From: an uncultured Prevotella sp.
Lineage (GTDB): Bacteria > Bacteroidota > Bacteroidia > Bacteroidales > Bacteroidaceae
Assembly (NCBI GenBank): GCA_900770845.1
Contig: CAAGLS010000068.1
Location: 1 to 13,713, forward strand
DNA length: 13,713 bases
Reading direction: 5' to 3'
A program made the translations under genes and the position numbers. Every line of letters begins with the position of its first letter. The stretch's first letter is position 1. A model generated the notes under the pieces. That model did no database searches and was not told the DNA's origin. It worked only from the letters and a program-made list of their open reading frames with translations. Below are positions 6,517 to 13,516 of this stretch, piece after piece.

Positions 6517-7920
6517 ATGGCAAAAGACAAGATTGCTTACGTATGCTCCAACTGTGGGCAGGAGTCGCAGAAATGGATGGGCAGATGCCCCAACTGCGGC
6601 CAGTGGAACACGTTCAAACAGATCAGGGTGGCCGCCGACACAGGCTCGGCCGCCGCCAACAGCGCCGCCATGGCGCTCAACGCCCACCGCCAACTGGCCA
6701 CGGGCAGCCACCGGCCCATAAGGCTGCGCGACGTGTCGGCCATGGACGAGCCGCGAGTTGACATGCACGATGCCGAGCTCAACCGTGTCTTGGGCGGGGG
6801 ACTGGTAAGAGGCAGCATCGTATTGTTGGGCGGCGAGCCGGGCATCGGCAAGAGCACACTCCTGCTGCAAACCATCCTCCATTTGGGCGACCGCAAGGTG
6901 CTCTACGTGAGCGGCGAGGAGAGCGCCCACCAGATCAAGCTCCGCGCCGACCGGCTGGCCGCGGGCGCGGAGCTGCCCGAGAGCATCACGCTGCTCTGCG
7001 AGAACTCCTTGGAGAACATCTTCAAGGAAATCGAGGCGGTGAGGCCCGACATCGTCATCGTCGACTCCATACAGACCGTCAGCACAGAGACGGCCGATAG
7101 CTCGCCGGGAAGCATCACGCAGGTGCGCGAGTGCGCCGCCGCCCTGCTCCGCTTCGCCAAGACAAGCGGCACACCCGTGATCCTCATCGGACACATCAAC
7201 AAGGAGGGGACGCTCGCCGGCCCCAAGATCTTGGAGCACATCGTCGACACCGTCATCCAGTTTGAGGGCGACCAACATTATATGTACCGCATCCTGCGCT
7301 CCATCAAGAACCGCTTCGGCAGCACTTCGGAGCTGGGCATCTACGAGATGCAGCAGAACGGACTGCGGCAGGTGAGCAACCCGTCGGAACTGCTGCTCAC
7401 CCAGGACCACGAAGGCCTGTCGGGCATCGCCATATCGTCGGCCGTGGAGGGCATCAGGCCCTTCCTTGTCGAGACGCAGGCCCTCGTGTCGTCGGCCGCC
7501 TACGGCACTCCGCAGCGGTCGGCGACGGGGTTCGACCAGCGCAGGCTCAACATGCTATTGGCCGTGCTGGAGAAGCGGGTGGGATTCAAGCTCATGCAGA
7601 AGGACGTGTTCCTCAACATCGCCGGCGGGCTGCGCGTCACCGACATGGCCATGGACCTGAGCGTCATCGCGGCGGTGCTCTCAAGCAATGTCGACACCGC
7701 CATTGAGCCCGGCTGGTGCGTATGCGGCGAAGTGGGCCTGTCGGGCGAGGTGCGCCCCGTCAACCGCATCGAGCAGCGGGTGGCGGAGGCGGAGAAGTTG
7801 GGATTCGGCCACATCATCCTGCCCGCCTACAACATGAAAGGCTTCGACCCCCGCAAATACAACATCGAGCTCCACCCCGTGAAGAAGGTGGAAGGAGCCC
7901 TGCGCGAACTCTTTGGATAG
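6517..7920 (+). CDS. radA: DNA repair protein RadA (Sms)
   Basis: A RecA-like ATPase that promotes branch migration of recombination intermediates and helps repair stalled forks; cytosolic. The 467 residues match the family length. Order of parts: an N-terminal C4 zinc finger (Cys 10, 13, 24, 27, in YVCSNCGQESQKWMGRCPNC), Walker A GGEPGIGKST with the lysine at 112, Walker B IVIVD at 179-183, the RadA-specific KNRFG at 264-268, and a C-terminal Lon-protease-like domain (about 290-467). All key residues are present. I chose ATG at 6517. An open-frame TTG at 6493 falls inside the -7 promoter element and cannot be transcribed. AGGAG directly abuts the ATG, closer than usual for a working Shine-Dalgarno site. 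Probably the first gene of an operon with queC, 61 bases downstream with no terminator between. Confidence 0.96.
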   Translation: MAKDKIAYVCSNCGQESQKWMGRCPNCGQWNTFKQIRVAADTGSAAANSAAMALNAHRQLATGSHRPIRLRDVSAMDEPRVDMHDAELNRVLGGGLVRGSIVLLGGEPGIGKSTLLLQTILHLGDRKVLYVSGEESAHQIKLRADRLAAGAELPESITLLCENSLENIFKEIEAVRPDIVIVDSIQTVSTETADSSPGSITQVRECAAALLRFAKTSGTPVILIGHINKEGTLAGPKILEHIVDTVIQFEGDQHYMYRILRSIKNRFGSTSELGIYEMQQNGLRQVSNPSELLLTQDHEGLSGIAISSAVEGIRPFLVETQALVSSAAYGTPQRSATGFDQRRLNMLLAVLEKRVGFKLMQKDVFLNIAGGLRVTDMAMDLSVIAAVLSSNVDTAIEPGWCVCGEVGLSGEVRPVNRIEQRVAEAEKLGFGHIILPAYNMKGFDPRKYNIELHPVKKVEGALRELFG

Positions 7921-7981
7921 GGCAAGCGCCCCCTCCCACTCCACCCCCTGTCTCACATAGGACAACAAGCAACAACAGAAT

Positions 7982-8635
7982 ATGAAAGACTCAGCTATCA
8001 TCGTGAGCGGCGGAATGGACAGCATCACCCTGCTCTACGACAAGCAGGACGAGATAGCCTTGGGCATCTCGTTCAATTATGGCAGCAACCACAACAAGAA
8101 GGAAATCGCCTTCGCCCAACTCCACTGCGGGCGGCTGGGCATCAAGCACATCGTGATCGACCTCGGCTTCATGCCCCAATACATGAAGAGCAGCCTCATG
8201 GAGGGCGCAGAGGCCATTCCCGACGGCAACTACGACGACGAGAACATGAAGTCGACGGTGGTGCCTTTCCGCAATGGCATCATGCTCAGCATCGCTGTGG
8301 GCATCGCCGAGAGCCACAACCTGAAGAGGGTGCTCATCGCCAACCACGGCGGCGACCATGCCATCTATCCCGACTGCCGGCCGGAGTTCATCTCGGCCAT
8401 CAACAAGGCGGCGCAGGCCGGCACCTACATCGGCGTGGCCATTGAGGCGCCCTACACCCTATGGCGAAAGCAGGACATCGCGCTGCGCGGCCACGAGCTG
8501 GGCATCAACTACGCCGAGACCTGGAGCTGCTACAAAGGACGCGAGAAGCACTGCGGCACTTGCGGCACATGCCGCGAGCGCAAGGAGGCCTTCCTGCTTG
8601 CCGGCTTGGAGGATCCCACGGAATACGAGCAATGA
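7982..8635 (+). CDS. queC: 7-cyano-7-deazaguanine synthase QueC
   Basis: Converts 7-carboxy-7-deazaguanine to preQ0 using ATP and ammonia, a step in making the queuosine base of tRNA (and in some organisms deazapurine DNA marks). 217 residues, normal length. The PP-loop SGGMDS lies at residues 9-14. The zinc-binding cysteines of the C-terminus are all present (183, 191, 194, 197; pattern C-x7-C-x2-C-x2-C), and the family block YPDCRPEFI is intact. ATG at 7982 follows an A-rich leader (CAACAACAGAAT). The usual neighbours queD, queE and queF are not in the window. Instead the stop codon overlaps the start of an acyltransferase gene. Nothing nearby suggests a DNA-modification cluster, so tRNA modification is the likely role. 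Confidence 0.95.
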   Translation: MKDSAIIVSGGMDSITLLYDKQDEIALGISFNYGSNHNKKEIAFAQLHCGRLGIKHIVIDLGFMPQYMKSSLMEGAEAIPDGNYDDENMKSTVVPFRNGIMLSIAVGIAESHNLKRVLIANHGGDHAIYPDCRPEFISAINKAAQAGTYIGVAIEAPYTLWRKQDIALRGHELGINYAETWSCYKGREKHCGTCGTCRERKEAFLLAGLEDPTEYEQ

Positions 8636-9792
8636 AGCACGACGACTCCATCTCCATCTGCAAGGGACTGGCCATCATCCTCATGGTCGTGGGCCACGCC
8701 GAGGCCCCAACCGCGCTGACGGGCTTCATCTACGAGTTCCACATGCCGCTGTTCTTCATCACGGCCGGCTACTTCTTCAATCTGAAATACCTCAACGACG
8801 AGGCCACGTTCGTGAAGCGCCGCCTGAGGGGACTCTACGTGCCGTTCGTGAAGTGGTCATTCTTCTTTCTCGCCATCCACAACCTGATGTTCCGACTGGG
8901 CATCCTCAATGAGCACTACGGCAACTCAGCGGGTGGCGTGACCCATCCCTACACTTGGCACCAAATCCAGCAAAACGCGTGGAGCATCATCTTCTCCATG
9001 GGAGGCTACGACGAGTTCCTGGCCGGGGCTTTCTGGTTCTTCCGCGCCCTCCTCGTGGCCAGCATCCTCTTCTTGGTGGCCTACAAGCTGGCTGCCGCCA
9101 GCGGACGGGCCCTCTCCCACCAGCGCGGCAAGCACTGGACGGATCCCCTCCACTCCCCCACGACGGCCATCGGCGTGGGGGCGGCAGTGGTGGCGGTCCT
9201 CTATCTGGCCCTGCTCTGGAAGTCGGCGGGGCAGCTGCGCATCGTCACCCTCGTGCAGGGCGGCGACCGCGACCTCATGGGCTGTTTCTTCTTTGGTGTC
9301 GGCTTTCTGCTGCGCTATGGGCTGAGACGCATCCCGCAGCCGTGGTGGCTCACGCTGCTCTATGCGGCCGCCGTGTGGGCCTTCAGCCGGTGGATGCCCG
9401 CGAGCATGACCTTCCGCACCAGCCCCCACCAAGTCGTCGCCCTGCCCGTAGCCGCCGTTCTCGGCTTCCTGATGACCTACAATGTCAGCACCATCATCAA
9501 CCGCCGGGACAACCTCCTGCGGCGCTTCCTCGTCTATTGCGGCGACAACACCCTCTGCGTGTTCGTCTTCCACATCGTGGCGTTCAAGGCCGTAAGCCTC
9601 ATCAAGATAGGGTATTACGGCCTCGACTGGCTGCAGATGGGCTGCCATCTGGTCGTGCACGAGCATTCGCACGACGACCTCTTCTGGATTCTCTACAGCA
9701 TTGCCGGCGTGGGCATTCCGCTCTTAGTCAACCATTCGTATCACAGATTGCGAACCCGACATTGCAGAAAGGCTTCAAATCAAGGGACATGA
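8632..9792 (+). CDS. Membrane acyltransferase, family 3 (O-acetyltransferase type)
   Basis: A 386-residue integral membrane protein of the acyltransferase-3 group (PF01757-like), whose members move acyl groups, usually acetyl, onto sugars of surface polysaccharides or other envelope molecules. Family marks: ISICKGLAIILMVVGHAE at the N-terminus with the conserved histidine at residue 22, then FHMPLFFITAGYFF at 36-49. About ten hydrophobic segments follow, including AFWFFRALLVASILFLVAY, GAAVVAVLYLALLW, LMGCFFFGVGFLL and VVALPVAAVLGFLMTY. The true start is ATG at 8632, overlapping the queC TGA (ATGA). The same frame is open upstream inside queC but that part reads as a shadow of queC. The acceptor is unknown, and no glycosyltransferases are nearby. 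Why it is coupled to queC is not clear. Confidence 0.88.
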   Translation: MKHDDSISICKGLAIILMVVGHAEAPTALTGFIYEFHMPLFFITAGYFFNLKYLNDEATFVKRRLRGLYVPFVKWSFFFLAIHNLMFRLGILNEHYGNSAGGVTHPYTWHQIQQNAWSIIFSMGGYDEFLAGAFWFFRALLVASILFLVAYKLAAASGRALSHQRGKHWTDPLHSPTTAIGVGAAVVAVLYLALLWKSAGQLRIVTLVQGGDRDLMGCFFFGVGFLLRYGLRRIPQPWWLTLLYAAAVWAFSRWMPASMTFRTSPHQVVALPVAAVLGFLMTYNVSTIINRRDNLLRRFLVYCGDNTLCVFVFHIVAFKAVSLIKIGYYGLDWLQMGCHLVVHEHSHDDLFWILYSIAGVGIPLLVNHSYHRLRTRHCRKASNQGT

Positions 9793-9836
9793 GAAAAAAA
9801 CCTCCGCCGAAACCCATTTATATGCAATCTTTTTCG

Positions 9837-9844
9837 TAAATTTG
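9837..9844 (+). promoter_or_regulatory. -7 promoter element of pgk
   Basis: TAAATTTG is an exact TAnnTTTG match. A -33 TTG is not evident. Transcription would begin near 9850 and give a leader of about 44 bases ending in AAAGGAATTAAA before the ATG, one of the better ribosome-binding sites in the window. Strong expression of pgk would fit. Confidence 0.65.
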
Positions 9845-9893
9845 CAGTCGAAATAGAAATAGCTAACAACATTTTAAATATAAAGGAATTAAA

Positions 9894-11150
9894 ATGACAA
9901 TCGATCAATTCAACTTTGCCGGTCACAAGGCAATCGTTCGTGTGGACTTCAATGTTCCATTGGATGACAAGGGTAATGTAACAGACGACACCCGTATCCG
10001 CGGTGCTCTTCCCACTCTGAAGAAGATTCTCGCCGACGGTGGCGCTCTGATTATGATGAGCCACATGGGCAAGCCCAAAGGCAAGGTGAAGCCAGAGCTC
10101 TCCCTGTCGCAGATTGTGAAGAACGTGAGCGCCGCCTTGGGCGTGGAGGTGAAGTTTGCCAAGGACGCTGGCAACGCCGACGCTGAGGCCGCAGCCCTGA
10201 AGGGTGGCGAGGCCCTGCTGCTTGAGAACCTGCGCTACTATCCCGAAGAGGAGGGCAAGCCCGTCGGCGTGGAGAAGGGCACTCCCGAATACGACGCCGC
10301 CAAGGCCGAGATGAAAGAGCGCCAGAAGAAGTTCGCGCAGAAACTGGCTTCCTACGCCGACGTGTATGTGAACGACGCCTTCGGCACCGCCCACCGCAAG
10401 CACGCCTCCACGGCTGTGATCGCCGACTATTTCGACGCTGACCATAAGATGCTCGGCTACCTCATGGAGAAAGAGGTGAAGGCCATCGACAACGTGCTGA
10501 AGAACGCCCAGCATCCCTTCACCGCCATCATCGGCGGCTCCAAGGTGAGCTCCAAGCTTGGCGTGATCAAGAACCTGCTCGACAAGGTTGACAATCTGAT
10601 TATCGGTGGCGGAATGGGCTACACCTTCATCAAGGCCCAGGGCGGCCACATTGGCGACTCCCTCCACGAGGACGACCTCATGCCCGAGGCCCTCAACGTG
10701 CTCAAGGCCGCCAAGGAGAAGGGCGTCAACCTGAGCCTCTCCGTCGCCACAATGTGCGGCCGCGAGTTCAAGAACGACACCGAGATCAAGGAGTTCCCCA
10801 TCAACGAGATTCCCGACGGCTGGGAGGGCATGGACGCCTCTCCCGAGAGCCTGGCCAACTGGAAGAAAATCATCCTCGCCTCGAAGACCATCCTGTGGAA
10901 CGGTCCTGTGGGCGTGTTCGAGTTTGAGAACTTCTCCCATGGCACAGGCGAGATTGCCAAGACCGTAGCCCAGGCCACACAGGAGAACGGAGCCTACTCA
11001 CTCGTGGGCGGTGGCGACTCTGTGGCCGCCGTCAACAAATTCGGCCTGGCCGACAAGGTTTCATACGTCTCCACCGGCGGCGGAGCCATGCTTGAGGCTA
11101 TCGAAGGCAAGGTCCTGCCCGGCGTGGCCGCCATCGAGGGCAACAAGTAA
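9894..11150 (+). CDS. pgk: Phosphoglycerate kinase
   Basis: Glycolytic, cytosolic, monomeric kinase that passes the phosphate of 1,3-bisphosphoglycerate to ADP. The 418 residues are within the family range (390-420). Conserved parts in order: KAIVRVDFNVPLD near residue 13, the SHMGKPKG loop, VNDAFGTAHRKHAS, a central GGSKVSSKLGVIKNLL, then the C-terminal nucleotide-binding part with WNGPVGVFEFENF, GGGDSVAAVNK and STGGGAMLEAIEGK. ATG at 9894 has AAGG eight bases upstream. Pgk has its own promoter, is 101 bases from the acyltransferase, and is followed by a hairpin terminator, so it is probably a single-gene unit. The early codons are less GC-rich than those of the upstream genes. Confidence 0.98.
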   Translation: MTIDQFNFAGHKAIVRVDFNVPLDDKGNVTDDTRIRGALPTLKKILADGGALIMMSHMGKPKGKVKPELSLSQIVKNVSAALGVEVKFAKDAGNADAEAAALKGGEALLLENLRYYPEEEGKPVGVEKGTPEYDAAKAEMKERQKKFAQKLASYADVYVNDAFGTAHRKHASTAVIADYFDADHKMLGYLMEKEVKAIDNVLKNAQHPFTAIIGGSKVSSKLGVIKNLLDKVDNLIIGGGMGYTFIKAQGGHIGDSLHEDDLMPEALNVLKAAKEKGVNLSLSVATMCGREFKNDTEIKEFPINEIPDGWEGMDASPESLANWKKIILASKTILWNGPVGVFEFENFSHGTGEIAKTVAQATQENGAYSLVGGGDSVAAVNKFGLADKVSYVSTGGGAMLEAIEGKVLPGVAAIEGNK

Positions 11151-11219
11151 TCACTTCCTGTTGCTATAGCGACAACAGAAACTGCCCCATGCCAACAGGA
11201 AACAACATCTGACCAAACG

Positions 11220-11256
11220 ATCCCAACTGCCCCAAAAGGCGGTTGGGATTCTTTCG
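11220..11256 (+). terminator. Intrinsic terminator of pgk
   Basis: ATCCCAACTGCC (11220-11231) pairs with GGCGGTTGGGAT (11238-11249) through 12 pairs, one of them G-U, around a CCAAAA loop. TCTTTC follows, a modest U-tract, so some read-through into the next gene is possible. Confidence 0.7.
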
Positions 11257-11308
11257 TGGATGATTGATTTCCCGCCATGAGGCAATCCCAAGACAAACTA
11301 TAAGAATA

Positions 11309-13003
11309 ATGGATTGGTTAATCAATATCTTCACCGACACCAACTCTGTGGCCCACATATCACTGCTCTTCGCCATAGTCATCTTTGTTGGTGTGCTGTT
11401 GGGTAAGATTAAAGTTGGAGGCATCTCGCTGGGGGTCACCTTTGTGCTGTTTGCCGGCATCTTGGCGGGGCACATTGGCTTCACCGCTCCCACGGACATC
11501 CTCAACTTCATACAGGATTTCGGCCTTATCCTCTTTGTGTTCTGCATTGGTCTGCAGGTGGGGCCGGGATTCTTTGAGAGCTTCCGCAAAGGCGGTGTCG
11601 AACTCAACCTGATGTCATGCCTGGTCATCCTGCTCAACATTGGAGTCATGTTCGCCTGCTACTATCTCTTCTTCGACACGAGCAATCCCAACAATCTCCC
11701 CATGATGGTGGGCACGCTCTATGGAGCCGTGACCAACACGCCGGGCCTTGGCGCTGCCAATGAGGCCCTCAACAGCGTATTCCCCAAAGGCGGAGTGCCC
11801 CAGATAGCCTCGGGCTACGCCTGTGCCTACCCGTTGGGCGTGTTGGGCATCATCACGGCCACCATCGCCGTGCGCTACATCTGCCGCATCAACCTCGACG
11901 GGGAGGAAGCGGAGCTCCAGCAGGATGAGGAGGAAGACCCTCATGCAAAGCCCCACACCATGTATATCCGTGTGGCCAACTCCTATATCGCTGGCCGTAC
12001 GCTGAAGCAAATCACGGAGTTCCTCAACCACGACATCGTCTGCACACGCATTCTCCACAATGGAGAGTTGGGCATTCCCAACCGCGACACCGTGCTGGAA
12101 GTCAACGACGAGATCCACGTTGTGTGCGCCGAGGCCGACGCCGAGGCCGTGCAGGCCTTCATCGGTCCGGAGATTGAGGTGAACTGGCCTGAGGAAAAGG
12201 ACCAGCCCATGGTCTCCCGCCGTGTCATCATCACCAACCCCAGCATGAACGGCAAGACCTTGGGCACCATGCACTTCTCGAGCATGTATGGTGTCAACGT
12301 GACGCGCATCACCCGTCAGGGCATGGACCTCTTCGCCAGCCGCAACCACCGGTTCCTGGTGGGCGACCGCATCATGGTGGTCGGTCCTGAGGACAACGTC
12401 AACCGCGTGGCCGAACTCATGGGCAACTCCACCAAACGGCTCAACGCGCCCAACATCGCCACCATCTTCATCGGCATCACATTGGGCATCCTTTTCGGCA
12501 GCATTCCCTTTGCCATCCCCGGCATGCCCGTCCCCTTGAAGTTGGGCATCGCCGGCGGCCCGCTGCTGATAGCCATCTTCATCGGACGCTACGGCTACAA
12601 GGTGCATTTGGTCACCTACACCACCACCTCCGCCAACCTGATGCTGCGCGAGATTGGACTTGTGCTCTTCCTTGCCAGCGTTGGAATCAAGGCCGGGGCT
12701 GGATTCTGGGACACCGTAGTGCAGGGCGACGGCCTGAAGTATGTGGGCACGGGCTTCCTCATCACCATCATTCCCATCCTCATCGTTGGCCCGCTGGCCC
12801 GTCTGAAGTACCATTTCAACTACTTCACCATCATGGGTATGCTCGCCGGCACCTACACCGACCCTCCCGCACTGGCCTACGCCAACCAGATATGCTCCAA
12901 GGAAGCTCCAGCCGTGGGCTACTCCACCGTGTATCCCTTGAGCATGTTCCTCCGCATCTTCACGGCAGAAATCATCGTCATCTTCTGCTGCGGGGCTGCA
13001 TAA
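11309..13003 (+). CDS. AspT/YidE-family membrane transporter with two TrkA-C domains
   Basis: A 564-residue inner-membrane carrier of the aspartate:alanine exchanger family (AAE; AspT, YidE, YbjL). Layout: about five membrane helices in residues 1-195, two RCK/TrkA-C domains in the cytosolic middle (about 213-285, TMYIRVANSYIAGRTLKQI onward; and about 295-370, RRVIITNPSMNGKTLG onward), then about five more helices to the end. The two membrane halves carry matching motifs, GLILFVFCIGLQVGPGFF and GLVLFLASVGIKAGAGFW, as expected from internal duplication. I chose ATG at 11309; an upstream in-frame TTG at 11264 adds 15 residues unlike a transporter start. No TAnnTTTG box is visible after the pgk terminator, so it may rely on read-through or a divergent promoter. 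Substrate is not readable; many relatives are annotated only as putative transporters. Confidence 0.9.
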   Translation: MDWLINIFTDTNSVAHISLLFAIVIFVGVLLGKIKVGGISLGVTFVLFAGILAGHIGFTAPTDILNFIQDFGLILFVFCIGLQVGPGFFESFRKGGVELNLMSCLVILLNIGVMFACYYLFFDTSNPNNLPMMVGTLYGAVTNTPGLGAANEALNSVFPKGGVPQIASGYACAYPLGVLGIITATIAVRYICRINLDGEEAELQQDEEEDPHAKPHTMYIRVANSYIAGRTLKQITEFLNHDIVCTRILHNGELGIPNRDTVLEVNDEIHVVCAEADAEAVQAFIGPEIEVNWPEEKDQPMVSRRVIITNPSMNGKTLGTMHFSSMYGVNVTRITRQGMDLFASRNHRFLVGDRIMVVGPEDNVNRVAELMGNSTKRLNAPNIATIFIGITLGILFGSIPFAIPGMPVPLKLGIAGGPLLIAIFIGRYGYKVHLVTYTTTSANLMLREIGLVLFLASVGIKAGAGFWDTVVQGDGLKYVGTGFLITIIPILIVGPLARLKYHFNYFTIMGMLAGTYTDPPALAYANQICSKEAPAVGYSTVYPLSMFLRIFTAEIIVIFCCGAA

Positions 13004-13052
13004 AGTCGGGAAACAAGCACACAGACGGCTTTCAGGCAACCGCTCGATACGG

Positions 13053-13088
13053 AAAAGCCGCCTCACAGGAATGTGGGGCGGCTTTTTC
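13053..13088 (+). terminator. Strong intrinsic terminator after the transporter gene
   Basis: GCCGCCTCACA (13057-13067) pairs fully with TGTGGGGCGGC (13072-13082) (one U-G pair) around a GGAA tetraloop of GNRA type. Five T follow at 13083-13087. Four A precede the stem, so it could also end transcription arriving from the right. Confidence 0.88.
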
Positions 13089-13191
13089 GTTGTGAATCCA
13101 TCTGGCCTTAAGAATCCATTCCATGGTTTTCAACCTGCACGGATGCGCACCATCTGTTCCTCATGCCTACAATGAAAAGTAAGAGAGGCGT

Positions 13192-13245
13192 TTACAAGCG
13201 ATTGTACAACTCGTTCTTCTCCAACATGTCTTCATACCCATCTTC
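13192..13245 (-). pseudogene. Possible 3' remnant of an ABC exporter ATPase gene
   Basis: Read on the minus strand this codes for EDGYEDMLEKNELYNRL and a TAA stop. The last 14 residues resemble the common end of ABC exporter ATPases (HEELLAKNGLYARL): E, L, K, N, L, Y, R and L fall in register. The frame stays open upstream through the palindromes to a TAG near 13397, but that part reads as low-complexity palindrome DNA, so only the tail looks coding. Seventeen residues are too few for certainty; it may be chance. Confidence 0.2.
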
Positions 13246-13329
13246 TGTGTCAGTTGTCACACTACTACGCGACAACTGACACACAACAATAGAACAGCCG
13301 TCACACAACTGTGTGATGGCCATCACACA
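13246..13329. repeat. Cluster of nested palindromes built on TGTG/CACA arms
   Basis: Three inverted repeats lie close together. TGTGTCAGTTGTC (13246-13258) matches GACAACTGACACA (13271-13283) perfectly over 13 bp with a 12-base loop. TCACACA (13301-13307) and TGTGTGA (13310-13316) form a second stem. TGTGTGATGGCCATCACACA (13310-13329) is a perfect 20-bp palindrome that shares an arm with the second, so the two compete. No T-run follows, so terminator function is unlikely. It may be a protein-binding site, a recombination or replication signal, or part of a mobile repeat. Confidence 0.7.
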
Positions 13330-13345
13330 AGATGGACAGACGACA

Positions 13346-13441
13346 CTTGACGTTTTCAGACCAATAGATGCAGAAGACGACCGAAACTACATGCAGGCAT
13401 ATCGTCTAATTTTCTCAACCTAATTTATAGAACTGGCCTTA
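13346..13441. repeat. Half copy of the 192-bp palindromic element
   Basis: Matches 3004-3099, also 96 bases long. The first 42 bases (from CTTGACGTTTT to CGACCGAAAC) differ at two positions and the last 23 (CCTAATTTATAGAAC to GCCTTA) at two. The roughly 30 bases between have diverged. The terminal inverted repeat of the right end is kept; the left half of the element is not found beside it. Confidence 0.8.
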
Positions 13442-13470
13442 AACAATAAACAGCAGGAAGGCCTTTGCTG
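13441..13470 (-). terminator. Possible terminator of the gene at the right edge
   Basis: On the minus strand CAGCAAAGG, loop CCTT, CCTGCTG forms a 7-bp stem with a two-base bulge, followed by TTTATTGTTT. It lies about 45 bases past the stop codon of the partial gene. Confidence 0.4.
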
Positions 13471-13516
13471 GGAAAATAATACGCGCGTGCTGTATAGCAA
13501 GAGAGAGGGAAGACGT

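Larger units (their letters stand above)
13089..13516. other. Intergenic stretch with palindromes, a repeat fragment and a possible gene remnant
   Basis: Between the transporter terminator and the last gene there is no intact gene. From left to right it holds about 100 bases without a recognisable feature, a possible ABC-exporter tail remnant (13192-13245), a cluster of palindromes (13246-13329), a 96-bp half copy of the repeat element (13346-13441) and a possible terminator for the gene at the right edge (13441-13470). Confidence 0.6.

Noticed and set aside
6487..7410. Minus-strand frame of 307 codons opposite radA
   Set aside because: RadA is complete with all motifs; the antisense product has no recognisable domain.
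8461..8631. 57-residue N-terminal extension of the acyltransferase inside queC
   Set aside because: The extension is an out-of-frame reading of queC; the ATGA overlap start at 8632 gives the normal family N-terminus.
9780..10940. Minus-strand frame of 386 codons opposite pgk
   Set aside because: Pgk is certain and full length; the antisense product has shadow composition.
11615..13066. Minus-strand frame of 483 codons opposite the transporter
   Set aside because: Antisense to a clear membrane protein with intact motifs; the translation is a run of H, D, G, V and A typical of a shadow frame.
13246..13441. CRISPR array
   Set aside because: The repeated motifs are inverted, irregularly spaced and of different lengths; no constant direct repeat with spacers.
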